A DNA stretch of 64,000 nucleotides from Limnobaculum allomyrinae (GTDB lineage: Bacteria; Pseudomonadota; Gammaproteobacteria; Enterobacterales; Enterobacteriaceae). Where the stretch lies: contig NZ_JADRCR010000005.1 in NCBI RefSeq assembly GCF_016649425.1, positions 1 to 64,000 of the forward strand, given 5' to 3'. The notes under the pieces are model-generated. The model did not search any database. It saw only the letters and a list, made by a program, of their open reading frames with translations, and was not told where the DNA came from. This document shows positions 9,960 through 17,418 of this stretch, piece after piece (within the stretch, counting starts at the first letter, position 1; each line of letters opens with the position of its first letter). The translations under genes were made by a program, and so were the position numbers.

Positions 9960-10358
9960 TCCCAGCTTTACGAGGCATTTTTAAATATCGTAGCTCGGAA
10001 GCTGGCGCATTAGCCATGTATTACGTGGGTATTCTCTGGATACTAAGGATGCGTTATATCAAATTAACTACGAAGCACTGGAAAAAGGAACTACGGGTAT
10101 AGAGAAGCCGCCGTATTTATTGCAACAGAAGAACCAGGATTACCCGAACAGCAGGACACTGAACTCGTCTCCGTGGAAGCGTTATTTGATAAATGACATA
10201 GTCATGAGGTCAGGAAAGTTCCTTCGGATAGCAGCGAATACGATGCCATGTTCCCTGACCATCCATTAAGTAGAGTAAGGTATTGGCTTAATGAATTTCC
10301 GACACCGGTTAAAATTAGTGAAGCGCTAAAACATCAGCCTGTGTACACACCAGAGTAG
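9960..10358 (+). pseudogene. Decayed protein-coding gene of unknown family
   Basis: Three reading-frame pieces join into one plausible protein. The first (from about 10027) reads GYSLDTKDALYQINYEALEK. A one-base shift leads to YREAAVFIATEEPGLPEQQD...VEALFDK. An in-frame TGA at about 10194 follows, then the same frame continues with SHEVRKVPSDSSEYDAMFPD...QPVYTPE to a TAG at 10356-10358. At least one frameshift and one internal stop make it a relic. I do not recognise the family. Confidence 0.55.
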
Positions 10359-10673
10359 TGATGACTTACCAATACAAATTATGCAATGACGTTTTTGGTC
10401 TATTCTGTAATAGTCAGGAAAAACGATACCCAAACTCAGACAATTCCTATGGACTGATTTTGACCAATTGATGAAAAAATCGTCTGCATTGGTTGCTACG
10501 GTGGGCTTTGCGGTTATTTTGACCAGTAAAAATTTTCGTTAAAAGTCTTGCCAGCGTTATGAGTTTAGTACATAATGCAGCGCATCCAAACGCAGGGTGT
10601 AGTTATTTTGTTTTTATAATCATAGCGTTATAACAACAAGTTATCTTGCGTAAGGAGTTATCTGCATTGAGAT
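10359..10673. other. Right part of the insert, with promoter of the second tRNA-Gly group
   Basis: About 315 bp with no gene seen. Near the right end lies a -35/-10 pair (own entry) that would drive the two downstream tRNA genes. Confidence 0.5.
10548..10587 (+). promoter_or_regulatory. Promoter of the second and third tRNA-Gly genes
   Basis: TTGCCA (10548-10553), 17-bp spacer, CATAAT (10571-10576), then a GC-rich GCAGCGC discriminator. The layout matches the promoter before the first tRNA, so the split cluster seems to have two promoters. Confidence 0.6.
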
Positions 10674-10749
<76 letters not shown>

Positions 10750-10785
10750 AATTTCAGATAACAGCACCAGATTTACCTCTCTAAT

Positions 10786-10861
<76 letters not shown>

Positions 10862-10922
10862 AATCTTTCTTCGTACGATCCTCTTTTTTACTACACACAC
10901 AATAATCACTGTTGATGTTTTG

Positions 10923-11033
10923 TCATACCGAATTTGCAATATATTCTCTTAGCCATTGATGCGCCGGATCCTTGTGGGAACGCTTGTGCCAGAGCATGGT
11001 TACCTAAAACACCGGAACCTTAACTGCCGGTTT
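10923..11033 (-). pseudogene. C-terminal remnant of a LysR-family regulator
   Basis: On the minus strand the codons ending at TGA (10923-10925) read MLWHKRSHKDPAHQWLREYI, the typical C-terminal block (W-H-x-R...DPAHRWLR) of many LysR regulators. Upstream in the same frame PAVKVPVF is followed by an in-frame TAG before VTMLWH. Only about 35 codons remain and no start or DNA-binding domain is found. It lies beyond the 3' end of the hydrolase gene and may be the relic of its regulator. Confidence 0.65.
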
Positions 11034-11120
11034 CATAATTTATAGCGTCGGGATGCTATTTATTAAATGTAAAAGCAACATAGCAAGCCGGTCAGATGGT
11101 GATAGCCAGTTCTAAATAAA

Positions 11121-11140
11121 AGCCCCGGTGTCTCGGGGCT
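11121..11140 (-). terminator. Terminator of the hydrolase gene
   Basis: Hairpin AGCCCCG/CGGGGCT with a six-base loop. On the minus strand it is followed by TTTTATTT, and it lies 33 bp downstream of the hydrolase stop codon. Confidence 0.85.
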
Positions 11141-11172
11141 ATAACTCTTTCATTATCGATTAATAAGGAATG

Positions 11173-12006
11173 CTACTTCCCTCTGATAAACTCCAGTAAA
11201 TCTTTATTAATCTGATCCTTGTGAGTGCTGCAAATGCCGTGTGACCCGCCTTTGTACACTTTGACATGTGGATCCGGCAGCAATTTGATAGCTGCTTCAC
11301 TGGAGCTTTTTGGTGGCACAATCTGATCGTCATCACCATAAATAACCAGTGTCGGAATCGTCATCTTCTTGAGATCTTCCCGCAGGTCGGTTTCAGAGAA
11401 GGCTTTTACGCAGTCATAAAGTGCTTTAATTGAGCCAGACATACCCTGTAACCAGAAGCTGTCACGTAGCCCTTGTGAAGGTTTTGAATCAGGACGATTG
11501 AAACCATAGAAGGTTTCAGACAGCTCTTTAAAGAACTGTGACCGATCATCGTGTACCCCTTTACGGATCCCATCAAACACTTCTTTAGGCAGGCCCGCCG
11601 GATTGAAGTCGGTTTTTAACATAATGGGGGGGACTGCACCAATTAATACCGCTTTTGATACTCTCTGAATACCATGACGACCGATATAGCGAGCAACTTC
11701 GCCACCTCCGGTTGAGTGCCCTACATGTATCGCATCACGTAAATCCAGCGCTTTAGTTAATTCAGCCAGATCGTCTGCATACTGATCCATATTGTGTCCT
11801 CCCCAGGGTTGGGAAGAACGCCCGTGTCCCCGGCGGTCGTGGGCTATTACCCGGTAGTCATGGGAGGCGAGAAACAGCATTTGATCTTCGAAAGCATCAG
11901 AAGAGAGCGGCCAGCCGTGACTGAATACTACTGGTTGACCATAACCCCAATCCTTATAGTACAGCGTCGTTCCATCTTTGAGCTTAATCGTATTCGTTGT
12001 TGACAT
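11173..12006 (-). CDS. Alpha/beta hydrolase, non-haem (cofactor-free) haloperoxidase type
   Basis: 277 residues with a full alpha/beta-hydrolase core: oxyanion region [12 protein letters not shown], nucleophile elbow GHSTGG (Ser98), acid in [10 protein letters not shown] and catalytic His256 in GGSHG. There is no signal peptide, so it should be cytoplasmic. Closest in feel are the chloroperoxidase-like esterases and perhydrolases; the natural substrate cannot be read from sequence. It is monocistronic with its own terminator and stands next to a LysR remnant. Confidence 0.85.
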   Translation of the reverse strand: MSTTNTIKLKDGTTLYYKDWGYGQPVVFSHGWPLSSDAFEDQMLFLASHDYRVIAHDRRGHGRSSQPWGGHNMDQYADDLAELTKALDLRDAIHVGHSTGGGEVARYIGRHGIQRVSKAVLIGAVPPIMLKTDFNPAGLPKEVFDGIRKGVHDDRSQFFKELSETFYGFNRPDSKPSQGLRDSFWLQGMSGSIKALYDCVKAFSETDLREDLKKMTIPTLVIYGDDDQIVPPKSSSEAAIKLLPDPHVKVYKGGSHGICSTHKDQINKDLLEFIRGK

Positions 12007-12448
12007 CTTTTCGATCCTTATACGTTTTTGCTAAAGATTAATTTCTAAATCAGAACATTAGAGATATGACTGACGTTATATTTTCACGTTCAATCTTTCC
12101 CTAAAGGGGAAGACACAACTTATTTCCCTCCCCAACTGTTAATCCTAGTACAAAAATGAGAGGTGAATCGATTTGCAGAAAGACAACGCTTTTAAAAGAA
12201 AATATTCAAGGAGGTAATGCAAAATATATAAATATAACGCAATGATTAATAATGAATTTGTTGTTTTTGATATTTACTCTTTTATTGGCATAGATGTTCA
12301 GGAATGGTATAACATCCGGCAGATCAGATTGCTGACACTGTGCTGGGGAACCAGCTCCGATAATGTACTGAAAGGGATACTTCGGGGAGCAGTCAGAAAA
12401 ACACACTCTGTTAGCGTACTTATATCGCAATAAAGCAAGGATAACCTG
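12007..12448. other. Divergent gap between hydrolase and unknown operon
   Basis: 442 bp that should contain the two divergent promoters. A small perfect hairpin GCTGG-GGAA-CCAGC lies at 12342-12355, on the side of the unknown operon. No gene is supported; the short frames on both strands have no recognisable product. Confidence 0.5.
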
Positions 12449-13600
12449 ATGAATTCTATCGTTTCATATACTGACCGCGCAGTTCAAAAACTTAAACAAC
12501 TCGGCATTATTGTTGCCGGAGAGCCTGAAGCACCGGTCATGACACTGTTGGATGCTATTTCTAACCTTGATAACAATCGCGTAGTTGCCATTGCCCGCAC
12601 TCTACAGCAACAAAGCAGCTTCAACGCTATCGTACGTGACAACATTATGGGAATGGATATTGCTAATCGTCAGGGCACGATTGTGGCGGCATTCGATTCA
12701 ATTCGTAATGATGCTCAAAATATGGTGACCTGGTTGGATGACGGTAAACTGGATCTGGTTGAACGGGTTAAAAATGGCTGGATGGTATTAGTCAGAGGCT
12801 CAATTCCCGATCGTTTCAACAAGATCAAAGAAACCTATATGGAGGTTGCTAAAGCCTCATCCGAGCAAATCAGCCGTGAACGTACCATTCTGGATGCTTA
12901 TCAGGATTTCCGTTTTGGTTTAAAACAGGCGCAGATCGATGCTCAGGAACTGCTGACGCTAGCGGAAAAAAACCTGGAACAGTGCAAAACCCAATTGCAG
13001 GCTGCTCATGAGGCCAGAGAGCATGCCACCACCACTGATGCCGCTGAACTGGCTCGTTTAGAATTGAGTCGTGATGAAGCGCTGCGCCTGATGCAAAAAG
13101 AAGATGAGCGCTACCAGATTGTGAAAGATCTCACTGAAAACTTGCTGGTGGCTTATAACTCAGCGGAAGCGGTATTTGCTCGCCTGCAACAAACCTCATC
13201 GGTAAAAGAGCGGGTGTATCGCCAGAGCGTGGTATTTTTCTCTACCAATGAAATCGTATTTACTGCTCTGTCAGCTTCAATGACATCATTAAGTGGTTTG
13301 TCTGAAAGCACTAAAACGCTGGAAGCTATGAAAGACGGCATCAATAAAGGTCTGGAAACCATTGCTGAAGCGGGTAACAAACATCTGGAAGCGGGTCTGC
13401 GTGCCGGTTACGGTTCCACTATCAAAGCGGAATCTATTCGCTCGCTGGTTAACGCTATCACCAGTTATCAGGAATCCAGTCATAAGCTCATTGAAGAGCT
13501 GCGGGTTGAGTCAACCAACAATGCGAAAGAGCTGGAAAATATCGTAGAAGACGGAAAACGTCGCTTCTCTGAAATTGTGCTGAAGGCTGCCGTTGAATGA
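12449..13600 (+). CDS. Coiled-coil protein of unknown function, first gene of a three-gene operon
   Basis: 383 residues without signal peptide or membrane segment. The N-terminal part is mixed helical (PVMTLLDAISNLDNNRVVAI). Residues about 130-330 are rich in heptad-like Leu/Glu/Gln/Ala patterns typical of coiled coils. An AAGGATAA site precedes the ATG. The stop overlaps the start of the next gene (ATGA at 13597-13600), so the two are translationally coupled. I recall close homologues named only as hypothetical or cell-surface protein in Yersinia-like bacteria; function unknown. Confidence 0.8.
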   Translation: MNSIVSYTDRAVQKLKQLGIIVAGEPEAPVMTLLDAISNLDNNRVVAIARTLQQQSSFNAIVRDNIMGMDIANRQGTIVAAFDSIRNDAQNMVTWLDDGKLDLVERVKNGWMVLVRGSIPDRFNKIKETYMEVAKASSEQISRERTILDAYQDFRFGLKQAQIDAQELLTLAEKNLEQCKTQLQAAHEAREHATTTDAAELARLELSRDEALRLMQKEDERYQIVKDLTENLLVAYNSAEAVFARLQQTSSVKERVYRQSVVFFSTNEIVFTALSASMTSLSGLSESTKTLEAMKDGINKGLETIAEAGNKHLEAGLRAGYGSTIKAESIRSLVNAITSYQESSHKLIEELRVESTNNAKELENIVEDGKRRFSEIVLKAAVE

Positions 13601-14495
13601 GTGAAGTAAAGCTTAGCGATCAGTTAGGTGCAATGGCGATTATTGATGACCTCTATCAGCAACAGATCGCGTTAGAAGAGCAGCTTAATCCCGTTGGATT
13701 ACGCCGCAAAATTGCCAAAAAAATCAAAGAGTATTACCAGTCGAGAGGCATGGACATTCAGGACGAACTGATAGAACAGGGCGTGAATGAATGGTTCTCC
13801 GATCGGCTGCGTTTTCAGATGATTAAGCCTGCATGGCATCAGCGCCTGCTGGCTAAGCTTTACCTTAAGCGTCGAATATTTATTTACCTGTTTATTGCGG
13901 CATTAATTGCGCTGGGGGTCTATTTTAGCGCCGGTTATATGATGACCCGGGTAGTAAAAGATTCGATTGTTAAACAGCAAGAAGCCGAAGTGCAGCTTAT
14001 TAAGAGCATTGCTGGTTATCAGCGAGAGTTTGATACGCTGGGCCAGAAACCATTGCGTTATGCCACATCACAGGGCCAATCCCTGAAGGATGAGAGTACT
14101 AAGTTGATAGCGCAACTGCGTGAGAAGCAGGTTGCTTTTGATCGTACCCTGAATCTGAGTGAGTCTTCGCGTCCTGCACTGTTGGATCAAAAAGAGTATC
14201 TGGTCGCCATTTACCAAATGATGGAGAAAGATTATCGCTCACTTGGCGATATGTTAACTCGTTATCGATTGGTGGCAGATAACGATCGGCGTATTCAGCA
14301 GGTTCTGAAACGGGCAAGCTGCGGCAGGTGACTATCTTTGGGCTGCAAGTACCGCAAAGTGAATATTTGAAAGTCAGAAAAGACAAGATGGATGACGGTC
14401 ATATTCAAAGTAATCTGGCGGGCAAAAAGCCGGTCGGCTCTCTGAGTTTCAACTATGCTGGTTCCAGTAACGGCAAAATCATCATGGAGTGGTAA
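13597..14495 (+). pseudogene. Membrane protein of unknown function, second gene of the operon, frameshifted near the 3' end
   Basis: The first frame (13597-14331) encodes 244 residues: a soluble N-terminus with MAIIDDLYQQQIALEEQLNP, one membrane helix near residues 94-114 (IFIYLFIAALIALGVYF), and a helical, charged part predicted outside the cytoplasm. It ends abruptly. From 14316 another frame continues coherently (KLRQVTIFGLQVPQSEYLKV... to KIIMEW) and stops at 14493-14495, three bases before the third gene. A fourth G in the GGG at 14312-14314 would restore one protein of about 299 residues. It may belong to a DUF6384-type family, but I am not certain. The frameshift may be real or a sequencing error in a G run. 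Confidence 0.7.
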
Positions 14496-14498
14496 GTT

Positions 14499-15923
14499 AT
14501 GAAAGCTTCTGAAGTATCAGGCCTTATCTATAACCATGAGATTGAGCTGGAAAGGCGAGCTCGTGAACTGAATACCAATATTATGTTCAGTCGTGAAAAA
14601 GTCGTGGAATTGAAAAGAGAGCTGATGAGTATCTACCAGCAGATGGCTAAAGTGCTGCTGCTGGAGAGTCCGGATGTTCGTGATCTTACTCAGATCAATC
14701 AATTGATTGATCAACTGAAAAGCCAAATCGCAGACTTAAATACTCGACTGAGTACCCTAAAACAGAGAATGGACAAAGATCAGCAGAAATATGACGAACT
14801 AACAGCTGAAGCCGGAGAGTTAGAAAAACGTCGTGATGAGCTGCTATCGCAAGATCCTGTATTTGTGAAGTTGAACGGTCAATATATTCAGGTTGATAAT
14901 GACGCTTTATCAATTGATGAATTAAGCCACCAGATACAAGAAGAAGCCGACAATAAGCTGGCTGAATATGATGCAAATTCTTCGTTTCACTATTTAGTTC
15001 AGCGTAAGTTTGGTCAGCCTGATTATCAGGGAAAATGGATTTTCCGTAATCTTGATAACTGGTTGGCTCGTCAGGTTGATTTTCCGCGTAATTTCCGTAA
15101 TTACAATATGCTGCATGCAATGAAGCAGGAGATTGTTAAACGTCAATTGACGGTGACTCAGCGATTAGACGCCTTATCAGCCAAACGCGACACGATGATT
15201 GCTGGTGTCGCGCAAAATGTAGGATTAGCGGAACTTAATCAACAGTTGAGCCGGCTGGAAAAAGTGATTGATGAAGGCCATATTAATATTAAGACGTTGC
15301 ATGAAGAATTACGCAAAAACATTACCGGAGATGGTGCGCTATTTGAATCTGTCACCGCGAAGATTGCTGAAGTTATGAAAACATTGCCGCTTGATAAATT
15401 AAATGCTTTGACCTTAAAAACAGAATCATCTTTAGATGATGAATTGTTGAAAAGAGTATTGGCAACTAAAAATAGTATTGCTTCGTTTGAAAATGATATT
15501 GCTACACTCTATCCGGAATGGGTGAGAGTCGGTACGGAATACGATCGTATCCATGCTATGGCGCAGAGTTTTATTAACAGTGATTTAAATCGTAGTAAAT
15601 ATCACTATGATATTGGTACCAACCAAATCGAAACTGTTTTAGCGTCAATTTTTAGCGGCGATTTTGGTTCTCGCCATTTGTTAGAAATATTAAAAAGCGT
15701 CAGATATGTACCGAGCAATAATAGCGCTGGTTCTTCCAGTTACAGCTCGAGTTCCAGCTCAAGTTCTTCTGGTGGTTTTTGGTCGACATCCAGCTCAAGT
15801 TCCAGCCGCTCATCATCATCCCGAAGTGGGGGATATAGTTCCTCTTCTTCATCCGGTGGCGGGGGTTTTAGTTCTTCTTCCTCAAGCGGTGGCGGCAAAT
15901 TTACTACCACCGATAGTTTTTAA
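14499..15923 (+). CDS. Coiled-coil protein with Ser/Gly-rich tail, third gene of the operon
   Basis: 474 residues, no signal peptide. Long helical, heptad-rich stretches (about residues 15-130 and 215-300) flank a middle part with FHYLVQRKFGQPDYQGKWIF. The last 70 or so residues are almost only Ser and Gly, with repeated S-runs and GGG, ending in KFTTTDSF. Such low-complexity tails may be flexible linkers, surfaces for assembly or targets for modification; none can be proved here. It starts three bases after the second gene. A strong terminator follows. I do not recognise the family. Confidence 0.8.
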   Translation: MKASEVSGLIYNHEIELERRARELNTNIMFSREKVVELKRELMSIYQQMAKVLLLESPDVRDLTQINQLIDQLKSQIADLNTRLSTLKQRMDKDQQKYDELTAEAGELEKRRDELLSQDPVFVKLNGQYIQVDNDALSIDELSHQIQEEADNKLAEYDANSSFHYLVQRKFGQPDYQGKWIFRNLDNWLARQVDFPRNFRNYNMLHAMKQEIVKRQLTVTQRLDALSAKRDTMIAGVAQNVGLAELNQQLSRLEKVIDEGHINIKTLHEELRKNITGDGALFESVTAKIAEVMKTLPLDKLNALTLKTESSLDDELLKRVLATKNSIASFENDIATLYPEWVRVGTEYDRIHAMAQSFINSDLNRSKYHYDIGTNQIETVLASIFSGDFGSRHLLEILKSVRYVPSNNSAGSSSYSSSSSSSSSGGFWSTSSSSSSRSSSSRSGGYSSSSSSGGGGFSSSSSSGGGKFTTTDSF

Positions 15924-15987
15924 ATTAAATTGAATAGAGAATAATTCTGTTTTTTAGTTTTAATATTATTTGTGCTCTTTTCTTAGT

Positions 15988-16022
15988 GACCCACAGAGAT
16001 ATTTAAAATATCTCTGTGGGTC
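15988..16022. terminator. Strong bidirectional terminator after the unknown operon
   Basis: A nearly perfect palindrome: GACCCACAGAGATATTT pairs with AAATATCTCTGTGGGTC, followed by TTTATTTAT. It ends the three-gene operon and may also serve queG readthrough from the other side. Confidence 0.85.
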
Positions 16023-16057
16023 TTTATTTATATGCATTTCAATTATTGTCAACAGAG

Positions 16058-16066
16058 TTATCCACA
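16058..16066 (+). promoter_or_regulatory. DnaA box (TTATCCACA)
   Basis: Exact match to the strongest DnaA-box form TTATCCACA, in AT-rich DNA between the unknown operon and queG. Confidence 0.6.
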
Positions 16067-16220
16067 GATTTATTCTCTCAGAGGATAAGATTATTACTTA
16101 ATGATCTAAAAACGTCATAAACTTTATGAGTTGAAATTAAAAGGATTTTTAATTTTAAATTTGTTGTTTTGATCGCTTGACGTTTTTTTCACGATTGATA
16201 GATAAAGCCTTTTGATTTTT

Positions 16221-16229
16221 TTATACACA
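16221..16229 (+). promoter_or_regulatory. DnaA box (TTATACACA)
   Basis: Exact match to the DnaA-box consensus TTATNCACA, in the same orientation as the box at 16058 and 163 bp from it. Confidence 0.55.
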
Positions 16230-16278
16230 AATCACTGATGTTTTATATTATGCTCTTTTGTTCCTCTTATGAGGTAGA

Positions 16279-17418
16279 TTATGCATCTCTTGGCAACCCC
16301 TTTTTTACTGAGCGAATAAGCCTTAACTGTTTCGATGCCAGCACCTCTGTACCTTGCTGTTCCCGCTTTTCCCATTGGCGAGCAAGAGCCCACTCGATGT
16401 GTTCATCAACAATCGGGTAGAGTCCTTTTCTTTGTTTTAAAGCTTCAATGATTTCAGCCTGATAAGGTGCATTACCCAATGCAACACTGATGTTTCTTAG
16501 CCAACGAAAATGACCGATTCTTCGAACAGGAGAACCCTCGGTTTTAGATAGAAATGTAGCCTCATCCCAGGCATATAGTTCTAAAAGCGATTGATGATGT
16601 AATGTTGGTCGAGGGAAAAAATCTTGCTCTTCAGTGAGTGGCGCTATCCGGTTCCACGGGCATCCCATTTGGCAATCATCACAGCCATATATTCGATTAC
16701 CCATTAGTGGCCGTAATTCTTCAGGAATCGAGCCTTCCAATTCTATGGTCAGATAAGAGACACAGCGTCGGGCATCTACAATGTAGGGTTCAACAATTGC
16801 GCCTGTTGGGCATAAGGTCATACAGGCAACACAGCGGCCACATTCTTCTTCCACCGGTTGATCGACAGGAAGTGGAATATCTACCAGTAATTCCCCAAGG
16901 AAAAACCAGGAGCCCGCTTCGCGGTTAATAATGAGTGAGTGTTTACCTGTCCAGCCAATTCCGGCTTTGGCGGCTAATGGTCGTTCCATAATCGGAGCCG
17001 AATCGACAAAGGGGCGGAAATGTAAATTTTCGCAATGTTGTTGAATTTTCTCTCCCAACTTTTTTAATCGTTGGCGTAATACTTTATGATAATCGCGGCC
17101 TAACGCGTAACGACTGATATAGCCAATATAGGGATCGGCAAGAGATTTTGCGAACGATGCCTGAGGTGGAAGGTAATTCATGCGTACGCTGATAACGCGT
17201 AGTGTTCCCGGTTCCAGTTCATGGGGTCTGGCCCGCATCATGCCATAGCGAGCCATCCACGCCATATCGCCATGGTATTGTTTATCAAGCCAGGCTTGCA
17301 ATCGAGGTTCTTCCAGCGTCAGGTCGGTGTCGCAGATACCAACCTGTTGAAAACCTAGTGCTTGCCCCCATTGCTTGATATGTTGGGCTAATAGATTGAG
17401 ATCGAGAGGATGTGACAT
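16279..17418 (-). CDS. queG: Epoxyqueuosine reductase QueG
   Basis: 379 residues, the usual length. This cobalamin-dependent iron-sulfur enzyme carries out the last step of queuosine synthesis in tRNAs with GUN anticodons. Two [4Fe-4S] motifs are visible: CGRCVACMTLCPTGAI and a second with CVSYLT, CDDCQMGCPW. The conserved FVDSAPIMERPLA stretch is present. Its start codon (16-base region at 17416-17418) overlaps that of nnr by two bases on the opposite strand, so each promoter must lie inside the neighbouring gene. Confidence 0.95.
   Translation of the reverse strand: MSHPLDLNLLAQHIKQWGQALGFQQVGICDTDLTLEEPRLQAWLDKQYHGDMAWMARYGMMRARPHELEPGTLRVISVRMNYLPPQASFAKSLADPYIGYISRYALGRDYHKVLRQRLKKLGEKIQQHCENLHFRPFVDSAPIMERPLAAKAGIGWTGKHSLIINREAGSWFFLGELLVDIPLPVDQPVEEECGRCVACMTLCPTGAIVEPYIVDARRCVSYLTIELEGSIPEELRPLMGNRIYGCDDCQMGCPWNRIAPLTEEQDFFPRPTLHHQSLLELYAWDEATFLSKTEGSPVRRIGHFRWLRNISVALGNAPYQAEIIEALKQRKGLYPIVDEHIEWALARQWEKREQQGTEVLASKQLRLIRSVKKGLPRDA

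Larger units (their letters stand above)
15924..16278. other. Gap before queG, with DnaA boxes (datA-like position)
   Basis: 355 very AT-rich bases between two convergent genes. It holds the terminator at 15988-16022 and two perfect DnaA boxes, at 16058 and 16221 (own entries). In E. coli the DnaA-titrating locus datA lies in the same neighbourhood, near glyVXY and queG. No gene is visible. Confidence 0.6.

Noticed and set aside
12206-12433. Short overlapping frames on both strands before the unknown operon
   Set aside because: They overlap each other in a promoter region, without ribosome binding sites or recognisable products.
16141-16200. IHF site between the two DnaA boxes
   Set aside because: TTGAT motifs occur, but the required spaced half (YAA four bases before) is missing, so I do not claim an IHF site.
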